Notes: generated by a model from the letters alone, not told the origin. Shown: positions 35,265 to 45,353, counted from the stretch's first letter. The stretch: 64,000 nt of DNA from Glacieibacterium arshaanense (GCF_004681125.1 NZ_SIHO01000002.1:1114365-1178364), one strand, 5' to 3'. A program made the numbers and translations.

Positions 35265-37427
35265 ATGGCTGAAGCTGCAATCCCCCAATACGCCGCGCCT
35301 GTCGTGCACGTCGCGGCCGACATTCCCGACCGCGAACGCTATTTCAACCGCGAAATGTCGTGGCTGGCGTTCAACGAACGCGTGCTCGGCGAAGCCAGCA
35401 ACACCAGCCACCCGCTGCTCGAACGGCTTCGCTTCCTGTCGATTTCGGGGAACAACCTTGACGAATTCTACATGGTGCGCGTCGCCGGCCTGCGCGGGCA
35501 GGTGCAGGAAGGTATTGAAACGCTCAGCCCCGAAGGCCTGACGCCCGCCGAGCAGCTCGCGGCAATCGCCGTAACCGCCGACCGGCTGATGGACGACCAG
35601 CAGACCGCCTGGGGGGAACTCCGGCGCCTGCTGGCGACCGCCGACTTCGACGTGCTCGGCAAGAACGACCTGACGCCCGCCGAGGCGACATGGCTCGAAC
35701 GCCATTTCCTCGAACAGATTTTCCCGGTGCTGACGCCGCAGGCCATCGATCCGGCGCACCCGTTCCCGTTCATCGGCAACAAGGGCCTCAGCCTGGTTTT
35801 CGAATTGCGCCGCCAGTCGGATGACGAGCTGCTGCGCGCGCTGCTGATGCTACCCTCGATGCTGAGGCGCTTCATCCGGCTGCCGGGGCGCAAGGCGCGT
35901 TTCATCAGCCTTGAAAACACCATCCGGCTGTTCTTCGGGCAAGTGTTCCCGGGCTATGACCTGCTCGGCGACGGCGCCTTCCGTGTCATCCGCGATTCGG
36001 ACATCGAAATCGAGGAAGAGGCCGAAGACCTCGTCCGCTACTACAAAAGCGCCATCAAGCGCCGCCGCCGCGGCGAAGTCATCCGGCTGAAGATCGAGGA
36101 AGACACGCCGCGCGAGCTGCGCATTCTGGTGCGCGACGCGCTCGGCGTCGATGACCGTGACGTTACTGTCGTCGAAGGCGTGCTCGGTATTGCCGACCTC
36201 GGCGTGCTGGTCGACGAAGACCGCCCCGACCTCAAGTTCGAACCCTATACGCCGCGCTTCCCCGAACGCATCCGCGAACACGGCGGCGACTGCTTTGCGG
36301 CAATTCGCGCCAAGGACCTTGTCGTCCACCATCCGTACGAAAGTTTCGATGTGGTGCTGGCGTTCCTGCGGCAGGCGGCCGCCGACCCCGATGTCATCGC
36401 CATCAAGCAGACGCTGTACCGCGCTGGCAAAAACTCGCCGATCGTCCGTGCGCTGATCGACGCCGCCGAAGCCGGCAAGTCAGTGACCGCGGTGGTCGAG
36501 CTCAAGGCGCGCTTCGACGAGGAACAGAATCTGATGTGGGCGGCGGCGCTCGAACGCGCCGGCGTGCAGGTCGTCTACGGCTTTGTCGAACTCAAGACGC
36601 ACGCCAAGCTGTCGATGGTGGTGCGCCGCGAGGGCGCCGACATCCGCACCTATGTGCATTTCGGCACCGGCAATTATCACCCCGTCACCGCGCGCATCTA
36701 TACCGACCTGTCGTTCTTCACCGCCGATCCGGTGCTGGCGCGCGATGCGGTGCAGGTGCTCAACTACATCACCGGCTATGTCCAGCCGAACAACCTGCAG
36801 AAAATCGGCATGGCGCCGCTGACGATGCGGCCGATGATCTACGGCCTGATCGACGCCGAAATCGCCAATGCGCAGGCCGGCAAGCCCGCACAGATCTGGG
36901 CCAAGCTTAACTCGCTGGTTGATCCGGGCATCATCGAGAAGCTCTACGAAGCCAGTGGCGCGGGGGTCGAAATCGACCTGATCATCCGCGGCATCTGCTG
37001 CCTGCGCCCGGGCGTGCCGGGCCTGTCGGAAAACATCCATGTCCGCTCGGTGATCGGGCGCTTCCTCGAACACAGCCGCATCTTCGCCTTTGCCAACGGC
37101 CATGACCTGCCGTCGCGCAAGGCCAAGCTGTTCATCTCGTCGGCCGACTGGATGCCGCGCAACCTCGATCGCCGCGTCGAGGTCATGGTGCCGATCGAAA
37201 ATCCGACGGTGCACGCGCAAGTACTCGACCAGGTCATGCTGGCGAACCTCAAGGATACCGAGCAGTCGTGGCAGCTCAAGAGCGACGGCACCTACGCGCG
37301 GCTGCATGGCGCCGGGCCGGCGTTCAACCTGCACCGCTATTTCATGACCAACCCCTCGCTGTCGGGGCGCGGTGCGGCGCTCAAGGACCCGAAATCGGTA
37401 CCGCGGCTGGTGCTCGACGACGACTGA
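35265..37427 (+). CDS. ppk1: Polyphosphate kinase 1
   Basis: A 720-residue enzyme that polymerises the gamma-phosphate of ATP into polyphosphate. The N-terminal domain begins with [17 protein letters not shown]; the head domain and two C-terminal PLD-like domains follow. The HFGTGNYHP motif near residue 465 contains the autophosphorylated His, and a second catalytic-domain signature [17 protein letters not shown] lies near the end. The length fits. No exopolyphosphatase gene follows; ppk1 is the last enzyme gene of this operon before two TM2 genes. Confidence 0.97.
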   Translation: MAEAAIPQYAAPVVHVAADIPDRERYFNREMSWLAFNERVLGEASNTSHPLLERLRFLSISGNNLDEFYMVRVAGLRGQVQEGIETLSPEGLTPAEQLAAIAVTADRLMDDQQTAWGELRRLLATADFDVLGKNDLTPAEATWLERHFLEQIFPVLTPQAIDPAHPFPFIGNKGLSLVFELRRQSDDELLRALLMLPSMLRRFIRLPGRKARFISLENTIRLFFGQVFPGYDLLGDGAFRVIRDSDIEIEEEAEDLVRYYKSAIKRRRRGEVIRLKIEEDTPRELRILVRDALGVDDRDVTVVEGVLGIADLGVLVDEDRPDLKFEPYTPRFPERIREHGGDCFAAIRAKDLVVHHPYESFDVVLAFLRQAAADPDVIAIKQTLYRAGKNSPIVRALIDAAEAGKSVTAVVELKARFDEEQNLMWAAALERAGVQVVYGFVELKTHAKLSMVVRREGADIRTYVHFGTGNYHPVTARIYTDLSFFTADPVLARDAVQVLNYITGYVQPNNLQKIGMAPLTMRPMIYGLIDAEIANAQAGKPAQIWAKLNSLVDPGIIEKLYEASGAGVEIDLIIRGICCLRPGVPGLSENIHVRSVIGRFLEHSRIFAFANGHDLPSRKAKLFISSADWMPRNLDRRVEVMVPIENPTVHAQVLDQVMLANLKDTEQSWQLKSDGTYARLHGAGPAFNLHRYFMTNPSLSGRGAALKDPKSVPRLVLDDD

Positions 37428-37496
37428 GACAGCCCTCGACTTGTGACGGCGACTGCGACACAATCTCAATCGCAAATCCAGTCGACGGAGCTTCGC

Positions 37497-37889
37497 ATGG
37501 ACAATTTGTTGGATACGTTCGAGGGCAAGCAGCGCTCGGTCATCGCTGCCTATGTGTTGTGGTTCTTCCTCGGACGCTTTGGCGCGCACCGCTTCTACCT
37601 TGGCTACAAACGCAGCGCGCTGATCATGCTGGCGCTCAGCGTCGCCGGCCTGATCGCGACGACGATTGCCGCGTGGGGCAGCGCCAAGGTCAGCGGCGCC
37701 GACTTCAACAGCGCGCTGCAAACGGTGCTGCTGGCACCCAACACGCTGCTCGGCTGGATTGGTGACCTGATTCTGGGCGGCATGACAATCTGGTGGCTAT
37801 TGGACGGTGCCTACACCTATGTGATGGTGCGCCGGCGCAATAATCAGGGGCTGATACCGGCGAGCCTGATCGAACCGTCGAAGCCGTAA
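37497..37889 (+). CDS. TM2-domain membrane protein 1
   Basis: A 130-residue protein with three hydrophobic segments. The TM2 signature is clear: AYVLWFFLGRFGAHRFYLG (two helices joined by GAHRFYLGY), with a third helix at about 85-105 (LLGWIGDLILGGMTIWWLLDGA). The ATG at 37497 follows GGAG; a GTG at 37443 would add 18 polar residues. It is a paralogue of the next gene, 11 bp downstream. Confidence 0.85.
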   Translation: MDNLLDTFEGKQRSVIAAYVLWFFLGRFGAHRFYLGYKRSALIMLALSVAGLIATTIAAWGSAKVSGADFNSALQTVLLAPNTLLGWIGDLILGGMTIWWLLDGAYTYVMVRRRNNQGLIPASLIEPSKP

Positions 37890-37900
37890 GGGGAATTTCC

Positions 37901-38311
37901 ATGACCGAGACCGCGAACCTGACGGCGTACGAGGACAAGCGCAAATCGACCGGCGTTGCCTATCTGCTGTGGTTCTTCCTTGGGCTGTTCGGCGCGCACC
38001 GGCTCTATGCCAGCGCCGGCAAGACTGGCTGGTACATGATGGCGCTGCATGTCGGCGGCTGGGCGCTGCTGATTGCGGCGTTTGCTTTCGGCTCGCACAG
38101 CAGCACCGAAACCTATGAAACCGCGCTCGGCGTCTCGAGCTTCACCAATGTCGAGGCAACCGCACGCGGCGGCGTCGTCGCGACGCTCGGCTGGGCGATG
38201 CGCGCCATTGCCTGGGTGTGGTGGCTGATCGACGTGTTCCTGGTCCCCGGCATGGTGCGCCGCTGGAACAGCCAGCTCGCGATCGGGCTCGGCCTGGGCG
38301 GATTGCGCTAG
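37901..38311 (+). CDS. TM2-domain membrane protein 2
   Basis: A 136-residue TM2 protein with the same core (AYLLWFFLGLFGAHRLYA) and a similar spacing of its three hydrophobic segments as the upstream gene, with which it forms a tandem pair. A GGGG ribosome-binding site lies before the ATG. Function unknown; TM2 proteins occur in many bacteria and sometimes in oligomeric membrane assemblies. The 3' end is followed by an AT-rich regulatory stretch before the PEP-CTERM gene. Confidence 0.85.
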   Translation: MTETANLTAYEDKRKSTGVAYLLWFFLGLFGAHRLYASAGKTGWYMMALHVGGWALLIAAFAFGSHSSTETYETALGVSSFTNVEATARGGVVATLGWAMRAIAWVWWLIDVFLVPGMVRRWNSQLAIGLGLGGLR

Positions 38312-38339
38312 GCAGGCAACGCCACCGAGCCGGCGGCGC

Positions 38340-38470
38340 GACAAGTTTTTGCACAAAAAGTGTCAATTTTTTTTACACATTTTAAAATCGGTTATTCAGC
38401 TCCGACGTAGATGATGCTGATATGTTAGGATTTAAATAATATATTTGAAACGGCCCCGTTCTTGCATGGC
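38340..38470 (+). promoter_or_regulatory. AT-rich upstream region of the PEP-CTERM gene
   Basis: In an otherwise GC-rich window this 200 bp gap is strongly AT-rich. Visible are TGTCAA (38361-38366) and TAAAAT (38383-38388), 16 bp apart, which could form a promoter, and a near-dyad TGTCAA-T5-TTTACA around 38361-38376. The ATG is at 38515. Confidence 0.4.
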
Positions 38471-38514
38471 ATGAATTGCCGTCACGCTTGGCGACAGAAT
38501 TGGGGAGCTCAAAA

Positions 38515-39354
38515 ATGATAAAGACTGTATCGCTCATTGGCGCGGCTGTGCTCGCGCTTGGTGCCATTGGCGCCACGCCGGTCATGGCACGCGGCACCAT
38601 CATCCTCGAAGGCAGCGACTCGATCGGCTTTCACGCACCGATCGGGCAAGTGCCTGCAATTCAATACTCTGATCAGACATGGAGCGCGCTTGGCGGTTCG
38701 AGTCCGAAGCCGATCGCGGTCGTTGGCTTGAATGTCCTTGGCGGCTTTGGCACCTCGGGCACGCATGCCATCGTCTCGATGGTCGACCTGAGCACCGCCG
38801 GGGCTCTCAGCCAATATTCGGCGGTCTATTTCATGGCTGGCTTCGGTTGCTGCGATTCAAACCCGGCCGCCATTGCTGGTCGTAATGTCGATGTCACCAA
38901 CTACTACAACGCTGGCGGCACGATCGAAATCGGCAACTATGACGGCGACGCCGGTTGGGATTTCCTCGTCGGTGGCAGCAACAACTCAGCCTGGGTCGCT
39001 GGTGTCGGTGGCCGATTGACCGGTCCGAGTTGCACCGATGGCGAAACCGTCACCGCACTCGGCATTTCGAACGGCTTCACACAGCCCGGACCCGTCGGCT
39101 GCTGGACCCATCAGGCTTATAACCAGACGTATTTTGGCGCGCTCGGCTTTACCAAGAGCTACTTCGATGCCGACCCGGCATTCGCGGCCAGCAACCCCGG
39201 CACGGGCGCCTATTCGAGCCTGCTTTCGAACGGCAACACCATCACCGGCGGCGGCAACGTGCCTGAACCGGCTGCGTGGACGATGATGATCATGGGCTTC
39301 GGCCTGATCGGCGCGACCATGCGCCGCCGCGTCGCCCGCGTCACCTTCGGCTAA
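38515..39354 (+). CDS. PEPxxWA-CTERM sorting-domain protein 1
   Basis: A 279-residue secreted protein. N-terminal signal peptide (VSLIGAAVLALGAIGATPVMA). The C-terminal end is VPEPAAWTMM followed by a hydrophobic helix and RRR: the PEPxxWA-CTERM tripartite signal recognised by exosortases in sphingomonads. The middle 220 residues are Gly/Asn/Ser-rich with a CC pair and a few Cys, of unknown fold. A GGGGAG ribosome-binding site precedes the ATG; upstream sequence is AT-rich. A strong terminator follows. No exosortase gene is present in the window. Confidence 0.9.
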   Translation: MIKTVSLIGAAVLALGAIGATPVMARGTIILEGSDSIGFHAPIGQVPAIQYSDQTWSALGGSSPKPIAVVGLNVLGGFGTSGTHAIVSMVDLSTAGALSQYSAVYFMAGFGCCDSNPAAIAGRNVDVTNYYNAGGTIEIGNYDGDAGWDFLVGGSNNSAWVAGVGGRLTGPSCTDGETVTALGISNGFTQPGPVGCWTHQAYNQTYFGALGFTKSYFDADPAFAASNPGTGAYSSLLSNGNTITGGGNVPEPAAWTMMIMGFGLIGATMRRRVARVTFG

Positions 39355-39369
39355 GGCGCCACACATAAG

Positions 39370-39403
39370 AACGCCGCGTCCTTGCCGGGACGCGGCGTTT
39401 TTT
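39370..39403 (+). terminator. Strong intrinsic terminator
   Basis: AACGCCGCGTCC (39370-39381) pairs with GGACGCGGCGTT (39388-39399), a 12-bp stem with a 6-nt loop, followed by a T6 run (39398-39403). It is the clearest rho-independent terminator in the window and ends the PEP-CTERM gene. Confidence 0.92.
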
Positions 39404-39422
39404 GTGCATATTGCAGCGTAGG

Positions 39423-39950
39423 CTAAGGCGTCGTTACACGGGTTGCGGTCGTCGCGGGGGACGCGTCGACCGGTCTGGCGAGCGGGCAATAGGCCAGATA
39501 CAGCGCCGTGCCGAGGCAGAACACCGACACCGCCAGATGCGGCAGCCAGGTGTTCGGCTTCAGCGCATATTTGCAGAAATTGCCGAACTTCTGGTGGGCG
39601 AAGGCCTTTTTCCATTCGCTGCTGATCTGGAGCGGCTTGAGGCTCGCCACCGTGCCATCGGCAAACGCCGCCTCGATATTGCGCAGCCGGTGGAAGAACG
39701 CCTGCTGGAACAGCTTCCACATCGCTTCGGTCAGCCAGAAGACGAATGACCCGAACGCTGCGAGCGCCAGCACCGTGACGCGCTGATCGTTGGTCAGCTT
39801 TTCGGTCACGAGTGCGGTGGCGGCCGCCGCCAGCGTCACCGTGACGCTCCACCCCTTGAACTGCAGCGCCTTGGCGTCGAACGCCTCGACGATTTCCTGC
39901 AGCTTGAAATATTCGGCTTCGATCAGCTCCAGATGCCGCGCTGCGTCCAT
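39423..39950 (-). CDS. Small three-helix membrane protein
   Basis: A 175-residue protein beginning with a coiled-coil-like helix (HLELIEAEYFKLQEIVEAF). Hydrophobic segments lie at about 33-50, 58-76 and 135-155. No known family motif was recognised. It is on the minus strand between the PEP-CTERM terminator and purA, oriented like purA and 46 bp after it. The end is Thr/Ala-rich. Confidence 0.7.
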   Translation of the reverse strand: MDAARHLELIEAEYFKLQEIVEAFDAKALQFKGWSVTVTLAAAATALVTEKLTNDQRVTVLALAAFGSFVFWLTEAMWKLFQQAFFHRLRNIEAAFADGTVASLKPLQISSEWKKAFAHQKFGNFCKYALKPNTWLPHLAVSVFCLGTALYLAYCPLARPVDASPATTATRVTTP

Positions 39951-39996
39951 GGTGCCCTCCCGCTCAGCGGTGGCACCTTAACGCACAAATCGCGGC

Positions 39997-41286
39997 CTAG
40001 TCGAGGAACGGGTCGCGCACCAGAATCGTATCGTCGCGTTCGGGCGAGGTGCTGACCAGCGCCACCGGGCAGTTGGTCAGTTCCTCGATGCGGCGGATGT
40101 ACTTGATCGCCTGCGCCGGCAAATCGGCCCAGCTGCGTGCGCCCGCAGTCGACTGGCTCCAGCCTTCGAAGCGTTCGTAGATCGGCACGACCGCGGCCTG
40201 GTCGGCGGCATGCGCGGGGAAATGGTCGAGGCGCTTGCCGTTCAGTTCATAGCCGGTGCAGATGCACAGCTCCTCGAGCCCGTCGAGCACGTCGAGCTTG
40301 GTCAGTGCCATGCCGGTGACGCCGCTGACCTGCACCGCCTGGCGCACCAGTACCGCGTCGAACCAGCCGCAGCGGCGCTTGCGTCCGGTCACCGTGCCGA
40401 ACTCGCGGCCGACTTCGCCGAGGCGCTGCCCGATGGCATCGTCGAGTTCGGTGGGGAAGGGGCCCGAGCCGACGCGCGTGGTGTAGGCCTTGACGATGCC
40501 GAGCACGAAATTGAGCGATCCCGGCCCCATGCCGCTGCCCGCCGCCGCCGAGCCGGCAACCACGTTCGACGAAGTGACGAACGGATAGGTGCCGTGATCG
40601 ACATCGAGCAGCACGCCCTGCGCGCCTTCGAACAGGATGCGCTTGCCGGCGCGGCGCGCATCGCCGAGCGTCACCCACACCGGTGCCGCGAACGGCAGGA
40701 TGAACGGCGCGATTTCCTCCAGCGACGCGACCAGCGCGTCGCGGTCGACAGGCGCGATGCCGAAACCGGCGCGCAGTGCGTTGTGATGCGTGAGCAGGCG
40801 GTCGAGTTGCGGCCCGGCCGCGTCGAGATGCGCGAGGTCACACACGCGCAATGCCCGGCGCCCGACCTTGTCCTCATACGCCGGGCCGATGCCGCGCCGC
40901 GTCGTGCCGATCTTGCCGGCGCCCGACGCGTCTTCGCGCGCGCCGTCGAGGTCGCTGTGCAGCGGCAGGATCAGCGGGCATTGCTCGGCAATCTGCAGGT
41001 TTTCGGGGGTAATGTTGACACCTTGGTCGCGCAGCTTTTCGACTTCGGCCTTGAAGTGCCACGGGTCGAAAACCACGCCGTTGCCGATGACGCTGAGCGT
41101 GCCGCGCACGATGCCGCTCGGCAGCAGGCTCAGTTTATAGGTCTGGTTACCGACGACCAGCGTATGGCCGGCGTTGTGGCCGCCCTGGAAACGCACGACG
41201 ACATCGGCGCGCGCCGACAGCCAGTCGACAATCTTGCCCTTGCCTTCATCGCCCCATTGGGCGCCGATTACGACGACGTTGGCCAT
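39997..41286 (-). CDS. purA: Adenylosuccinate synthetase
   Basis: A 429-residue GTP-dependent ligase of IMP and aspartate, the first committed step to AMP. The N-terminal [17 protein letters not shown] is the P-loop/phosphate-binding signature, followed by [31 protein letters not shown] in two parts marks the IMP region and TGRKRRCGW the GTP side. The start is ATG with a GGGAGCC stretch. It is the last gene of the serC-serA-hisZ-purA block on the minus strand. Confidence 0.97.
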   Translation of the reverse strand: MANVVVIGAQWGDEGKGKIVDWLSARADVVVRFQGGHNAGHTLVVGNQTYKLSLLPSGIVRGTLSVIGNGVVFDPWHFKAEVEKLRDQGVNITPENLQIAEQCPLILPLHSDLDGAREDASGAGKIGTTRRGIGPAYEDKVGRRALRVCDLAHLDAAGPQLDRLLTHHNALRAGFGIAPVDRDALVASLEEIAPFILPFAAPVWVTLGDARRAGKRILFEGAQGVLLDVDHGTYPFVTSSNVVAGSAAAGSGMGPGSLNFVLGIVKAYTTRVGSGPFPTELDDAIGQRLGEVGREFGTVTGRKRRCGWFDAVLVRQAVQVSGVTGMALTKLDVLDGLEELCICTGYELNGKRLDHFPAHAADQAAVVPIYERFEGWSQSTAGARSWADLPAQAIKYIRRIEELTNCPVALVSTSPERDDTILVRDPFLD

Positions 41287-41326
41287 GACGGCTCCCTTTT
41301 ACCTGTCCCCCGAAAGGGCGGGGTCG

Positions 41327-42454
41327 TTACTTGATCGCGACCGCCTCTACACCGTTCCAGCGATGCGTGCAGCGAAAAGCGTGCGGATCGGCGTTATCGG
41401 TCAGTGCCGCGACCGTCGACCAGCCGGCAGCGCGCAATTTCGCAGCATCAGCCCGCGATGTTCCCACCGGCAGCAGAATGCGGCGCGCCGCGCTCAGGCC
41501 CAGCCCGGCATCGACCAGCGCATCGACGTAGAGCGAAAAACCCACTGCAGTTTCACGGTGGCCATCGGGATGCGTGATGGCATAGGCGCCGCCGCGGCCC
41601 ACTTCGCCGCGCACGCCGGGTGCATAGATCGCAAAGCCGATCCACGACTGGAAGCCGAAGCCATGCCGCTCTGTCGGGTCGAGCGTGACACGCACATCGG
41701 CGGGCAGCGCCGCGACGACGTCCGCCACATCGGCAAGCCGCGCTTCGAACGCCGGACCCAGATGCAGCGCGCGCAAGGCGGCCAGTGCCGCTTCGGCGGG
41801 GCCACTGGCGGCAATCAACGGCTCGTAGTGCGATGCACCGGCGGCGCGCAGGCCGGCGACGTCCTTGCCGTCGAGTAGCGTATGCACAGCTTCGATCTTG
41901 TCCGCCGCCACCGGCCACGGCCCCGCCGCCAGCGCACCGACGAAGCTCGGCAAGGTGACATCGACACTGAGCGTTTCCAGCCCCGCTGACTGCAATGCTT
42001 CGACCGCGAGCAGCAGCACTTCGGTGACTGCCGCGACGCCGTCGCTGCCGATGAGCTCTGCACCGGCCTGGATCATCTCGCGCTCGGGATTGAGCTGGGT
42101 GCCTTTCACGCGCAGCACCGGCCCGCCGTAGCTCAGCCGCAGCGGCCGTGCATAATGCGCCAGCCGCGTCGCGGCGATGCGCCCGGCCTGCCCAGTAATG
42201 TCGGGGCGCAGCGCCAGCGTGCGCTGCGTCACCGGATCGACGAAGCGCAGCAGCTTGGCATTGGCGCCGCTTTCGGCACCGACGCGGCCGGTCAGCGATT
42301 CCTCATATTCGACCAGCGGCGGCTGGACGCGCTCGTAGCCATGGCTCGCCACGGTATCGAGCACGCCGCGCAGCAATGCCGCCGCCGCTTCCGCCTGCGG
42401 CGGCAGGCGGTCGCGGAGCCCCTCGGGGAGCAGGCCGGCGGTGACTTCGTTCAT
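41327..42454 (-). CDS. hisZ: ATP phosphoribosyltransferase regulatory subunit
   Basis: A 375-residue HisRS-like paralogue that is the regulatory half of short-form HisG. Motif 1-like LLPEGLRDRLPPQAEAAAALLRG and the RPDITGQAGRIAATRLAHYARPLRLSYGGPVLR region in pieces show the class II core. No anticodon-binding domain is present and the histidyl active-site motifs are degenerate. The start ATG overlaps the serA stop (ATGA). The 40 bp gap to purA suggests one operon. hisG itself is not in the window. Confidence 0.9.
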   Translation of the reverse strand: MNEVTAGLLPEGLRDRLPPQAEAAAALLRGVLDTVASHGYERVQPPLVEYEESLTGRVGAESGANAKLLRFVDPVTQRTLALRPDITGQAGRIAATRLAHYARPLRLSYGGPVLRVKGTQLNPEREMIQAGAELIGSDGVAAVTEVLLLAVEALQSAGLETLSVDVTLPSFVGALAAGPWPVAADKIEAVHTLLDGKDVAGLRAAGASHYEPLIAASGPAEAALAALRALHLGPAFEARLADVADVVAALPADVRVTLDPTERHGFGFQSWIGFAIYAPGVRGEVGRGGAYAITHPDGHRETAVGFSLYVDALVDAGLGLSAARRILLPVGTSRADAAKLRAAGWSTVAALTDNADPHAFRCTHRWNGVEAVAIK

Positions 42455-44028
42455 CCGAAATACAAGGCCTTCACCTGCTTCACCCCGTCGATACGGCAGA
42501 TCGTCCACAGCAGGCTTTCAGGGATCTTGGTATCGACCGACAGCAGCAGCACGGCTTCCGAACCCGCGGCGCGGCGTCCGAGGTGGAAGGTGCCGATATT
42601 GACGCCGGCCTCGCCGAGCGCGGTGCCCAGTCGGCCGATGAAGCCCGGCTTGTCCTCGTTGACGATGAACAGCATCGGGCCGTGCATATCGGCTTCGACC
42701 TTGATGCCGATGATCTCGACGAGACGCGGTTCGCGGTTGCCGAACAGCGTGCCGGCGACCGAACGTTCGCCTTCGGGGGTCTTGACCGTAACGCGGACCA
42801 GCGTGTGGTAGTCGGTGTCGCGTTCGTGACGGACTTCGGCGATTTCGATGTTGCGTTCGCGTGCCATGTACGGCGCGTTGACCATGTTCACCGTGTCCGA
42901 AAACGGCTTCATCAAGCCCGTAAGTACCGCCGCCGTAATCGGCTTGATGTTGAGTTCGGCGGCCGCACCTTCGACTTCGACGGTCACGCCGGTGACGTTT
43001 TCCGTCAGCTGGCCGATCAGCAGGCCGAGTTCTTCGGCGAGCTTCATGTACGGGCGCAGCCGCGGCGCTTCCTCGGCGCTGAGCGACGGCACATTGAGCG
43101 CGTTGGTGACGCCGCCGGTGAGCAGGAAGTCGGCCATCTGCTCGGCCACTTGAATTGCGACATTGACCTGCGCTTCATCGGTCGAGGCGCCGAGGTGCGG
43201 GGTCGAGATGAAGTTCGGCGTGCCGAACAGCGGCGATGCCTTCGCCGGCTCCTCGACGAACACGTCGAGCGCCGCGCCGCCAACCTGGCCGCTGTCGAGC
43301 GCCGCCTTGAGCGCCACTTCGTCAACAAGCCCGCCGCGCGCGCAGTTGATGATGCGCACGCCCTTCTTGGTCTTGGCGATGTTTTCGGCCGACAGGATGT
43401 TGCGCGTCGAATCGGTCAGCGGCGTGTGCAGCGTGATGAAGTCGGCGCGCGCCAGCAGTTCGTCGAGCGTGACCTTTTCAACGCCGAGGTCCTGCGCGCG
43501 TTCGGGCGTCAGGAACGGGTCGAACGCGATGACCTTCATCTTCAGGCCGATGGCGCGCTCGGCGACGTTCGAACCGATGTTGCCGCAACCGATGAGGCCG
43601 AGTGTCTTGGCGGTCAGTTCGACGCCCATGAAGCGGTTCTTTTCCCACTTGCCGGCCTGTGTCGAGGCATCGGCTTCGGGCAGCTGGCGGGCGAGCGCGA
43701 ACATCAGCGCGATGGCGTGTTCGGCGGTGGTGATCGAATTGCCGAACGGCGTGTTCATCACAACGATACCCTGCGCCGAAGCGGCGGGTACATCGACATT
43801 GTCGACGCCGATGCCGGCGCGGCCGATGACCTTCATGTTGGTGGCGGCGGCGAGGACGTCCTTGGTCGCCTTGGTCGACGAGCGGATCGCGAGGCCGTCA
43901 TAATTGCCGATGATCTTGATCAACTCTTCTTTCGACAGGCCGGTGATTTCGTCGAAATCGACACCGCGCGAGCGGAAAACTTCGGCGGCCTTGGGGGACA
44001 TTTGGTCGGCGATAAGAACTTTGGGCAT
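42451..44028 (-). CDS. serA: D-3-phosphoglycerate dehydrogenase
   Basis: A 525-residue NAD enzyme that starts serine synthesis by oxidising 3-phosphoglycerate. The N-terminal part begins VLIADQMSPKAAEVF. The nucleotide-binding fold has GLIGCGNIGSNVAERA near residue 150, CARGGLVDE and the catalytic H-containing STPHLGAST. An intervening allosteric domain and a C-terminal ACT domain (MLFIVNEDKPGFIGRLG and LGRRAAGSEAVLLLSVD) give the long form with serine feedback potential. The ATG at 44028 is preferred over a short upstream frame. Confidence 0.97.
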   Translation of the reverse strand: MPKVLIADQMSPKAAEVFRSRGVDFDEITGLSKEELIKIIGNYDGLAIRSSTKATKDVLAAATNMKVIGRAGIGVDNVDVPAASAQGIVVMNTPFGNSITTAEHAIALMFALARQLPEADASTQAGKWEKNRFMGVELTAKTLGLIGCGNIGSNVAERAIGLKMKVIAFDPFLTPERAQDLGVEKVTLDELLARADFITLHTPLTDSTRNILSAENIAKTKKGVRIINCARGGLVDEVALKAALDSGQVGGAALDVFVEEPAKASPLFGTPNFISTPHLGASTDEAQVNVAIQVAEQMADFLLTGGVTNALNVPSLSAEEAPRLRPYMKLAEELGLLIGQLTENVTGVTVEVEGAAAELNIKPITAAVLTGLMKPFSDTVNMVNAPYMARERNIEIAEVRHERDTDYHTLVRVTVKTPEGERSVAGTLFGNREPRLVEIIGIKVEADMHGPMLFIVNEDKPGFIGRLGTALGEAGVNIGTFHLGRRAAGSEAVLLLSVDTKIPESLLWTICRIDGVKQVKALYFG

Positions 44029-44047
44029 TTGATTTCCTTCCGCTGCT

Positions 44048-44068
44048 CCCCTCCCGCTACGGGAGGGG
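44048..44068. terminator. CT-rich hairpin between serC and serA
   Basis: CCCCTCCCG (44048-44056)-CTA-CGGGAGGGG (44060-44068), a perfect 9-bp stem lying 20 bp upstream of serA. The same stem sequence reappears at 49303-49324. No T-tract; it may be a weak terminator, an mRNA stability element or a dispersed repeat. Confidence 0.5.
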
Positions 44069-44116
44069 TCGGGGGTGGGTTTCTGGTCAATGGGGGCAGG
44101 CACGCCGCCCCGGACT

Positions 44117-44133
44117 CCTCCCGTTCAGGGAGG
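44117..44133. terminator. CT-rich hairpin after serC
   Basis: CCTCCC (44117-44122)-GTTCA-GGGAGG (44128-44133), just 11 bp beyond the 3' end of serC on the minus strand. It belongs to the same CT-rich hairpin group as the one at 44048. The pair lies between serC and serA. Confidence 0.4.
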
Positions 44134-44143
44134 GGAGGATGGG

Positions 44144-45265
44144 TCAGGCGGTGGCCTGCGCGTACGCCCAGTCGAGCCAGGGCCCGAGCGCTTCGATGTC
44201 GCGTGTTTCGACCGTCGCGCCGCACCAGATCCGCAGCCCCGGAGGGGCGTCGCGGTAGGCGCCGATATCGAACGCCGCGCCTTCCTTTTCGAGGATCGAC
44301 GCCATCTTCTTGGGCACTTCGGCATCGGCACCCGGCAGCGTCAGGCAGACGCTGGTGTTCGAGCGCGTGGCGGGATCGGCGGCGAGATGCGCGACCCACG
44401 GCGTCTTCTGCACCCAGCGGTCGAGCGCTGCGGCATTGGCATCGGCGCGTGCGCACAATTCGGTGAGCCCGCCAATCTGCTGCGCCCACTCCAGCGCATC
44501 GATATAGTCTTCGACCGCGAGCATCGACGGTGTGTTGATGGTTTCGCCGCTGAAGATGCCCTCGATGAGCTTGCCCTTCGAAGTCAGGCGGAAAATCTTC
44601 GGCAACGGCCAGGCCGGCGTGTAGCTTTCAAGGCGTTCGACAGCGCGCGGGCCGAGGATGAGCACGCCGTGGCCGCCTTCGCCGCCAAGCACTTTCTGCC
44701 AGCTGTAGGTCAGCGCATCGACCTTGTCCCACGGGATGTCCTGCGCGAACACCGCGCTGGTCGCATCGACGAGGTTCAACCCGGCGCGGTCATCGCGGAT
44801 CCAGTTGCCGTTGGGCACGCGGACGCCCGAGGTGGTGCCGTTCCAGGTGAAGCACAGGTCGCGGTCCTGATGGACGCGCGTCAGGTCGGGGAGCTCGCCG
44901 TAGGGGGCGGTGACGACTTCGGCGTCGAGCTTGAGCTGCTTGACCACGTCGGTGACCCAGCCTTCACCGAAGCTTTCCCACGCCGCCATGGTGACGGGTC
45001 GGGCGCCGAGCAGCGTCCACATCGCCATTTCGAACGCGCCGGTGTCCGAACCGGGGACGATGCCGATGCGGTGCGTGTCGGGCACGCGCAGGATTTCGCG
45101 CGTCAGGTCGATGGCGAGCTTGAGGCGGTTCTTGCCGATTTTGGAGCGGTGCGAGCGGCCGAGCGATTCGGTGGCAAGCTGGTCGGCGGACCATCCGGGG
45201 CGTTTGGCGCAAGGGCCAGACGAAAAGTACGGGCGCGCCGGAAGCGCGTTGGGTCGTTCAGTCAT
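44144..45265 (-). CDS. serC: Phosphoserine aminotransferase
   Basis: A 373-residue PLP enzyme of serine (and pyridoxine) synthesis. PLP is bound by Lys191 in TYSWQKVLGGEGGHG. The substrate region includes WNGTTSGVRVPNG and the C-terminal RIWCGATVETRDIEALGPWL in two parts. The sequence is the alphaproteobacterial SerC type rather than the E. coli type. The start has GAGGAGAG upstream. It heads the serC-serA-hisZ-purA gene string; its promoter lies in the 282 bp gap to the divergent SDR gene, which also contains repeat copy 2. Confidence 0.95.
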   Translation of the reverse strand: MTERPNALPARPYFSSGPCAKRPGWSADQLATESLGRSHRSKIGKNRLKLAIDLTREILRVPDTHRIGIVPGSDTGAFEMAMWTLLGARPVTMAAWESFGEGWVTDVVKQLKLDAEVVTAPYGELPDLTRVHQDRDLCFTWNGTTSGVRVPNGNWIRDDRAGLNLVDATSAVFAQDIPWDKVDALTYSWQKVLGGEGGHGVLILGPRAVERLESYTPAWPLPKIFRLTSKGKLIEGIFSGETINTPSMLAVEDYIDALEWAQQIGGLTELCARADANAAALDRWVQKTPWVAHLAADPATRSNTSVCLTLPGADAEVPKKMASILEKEGAAFDIGAYRDAPPGLRIWCGATVETRDIEALGPWLDWAYAQATA

Positions 45266-45353
45266 GTATTCTCTCCTCACAGAGAGCTCGCGCCGCGTTG
45301 GGGCGGCGTGGCCCGCGGCGGGTGTCGGCGAAAGTGCGGCTGGAAGCAAGACA

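Noticed and set aside
38461..38514. Sigma-54 promoter (TGGC/GC) near PEP-CTERM gene 1
   Set aside because: TGGCATGAATTGC has the two blocks 2 bp too close for the -24/-12 spacing.
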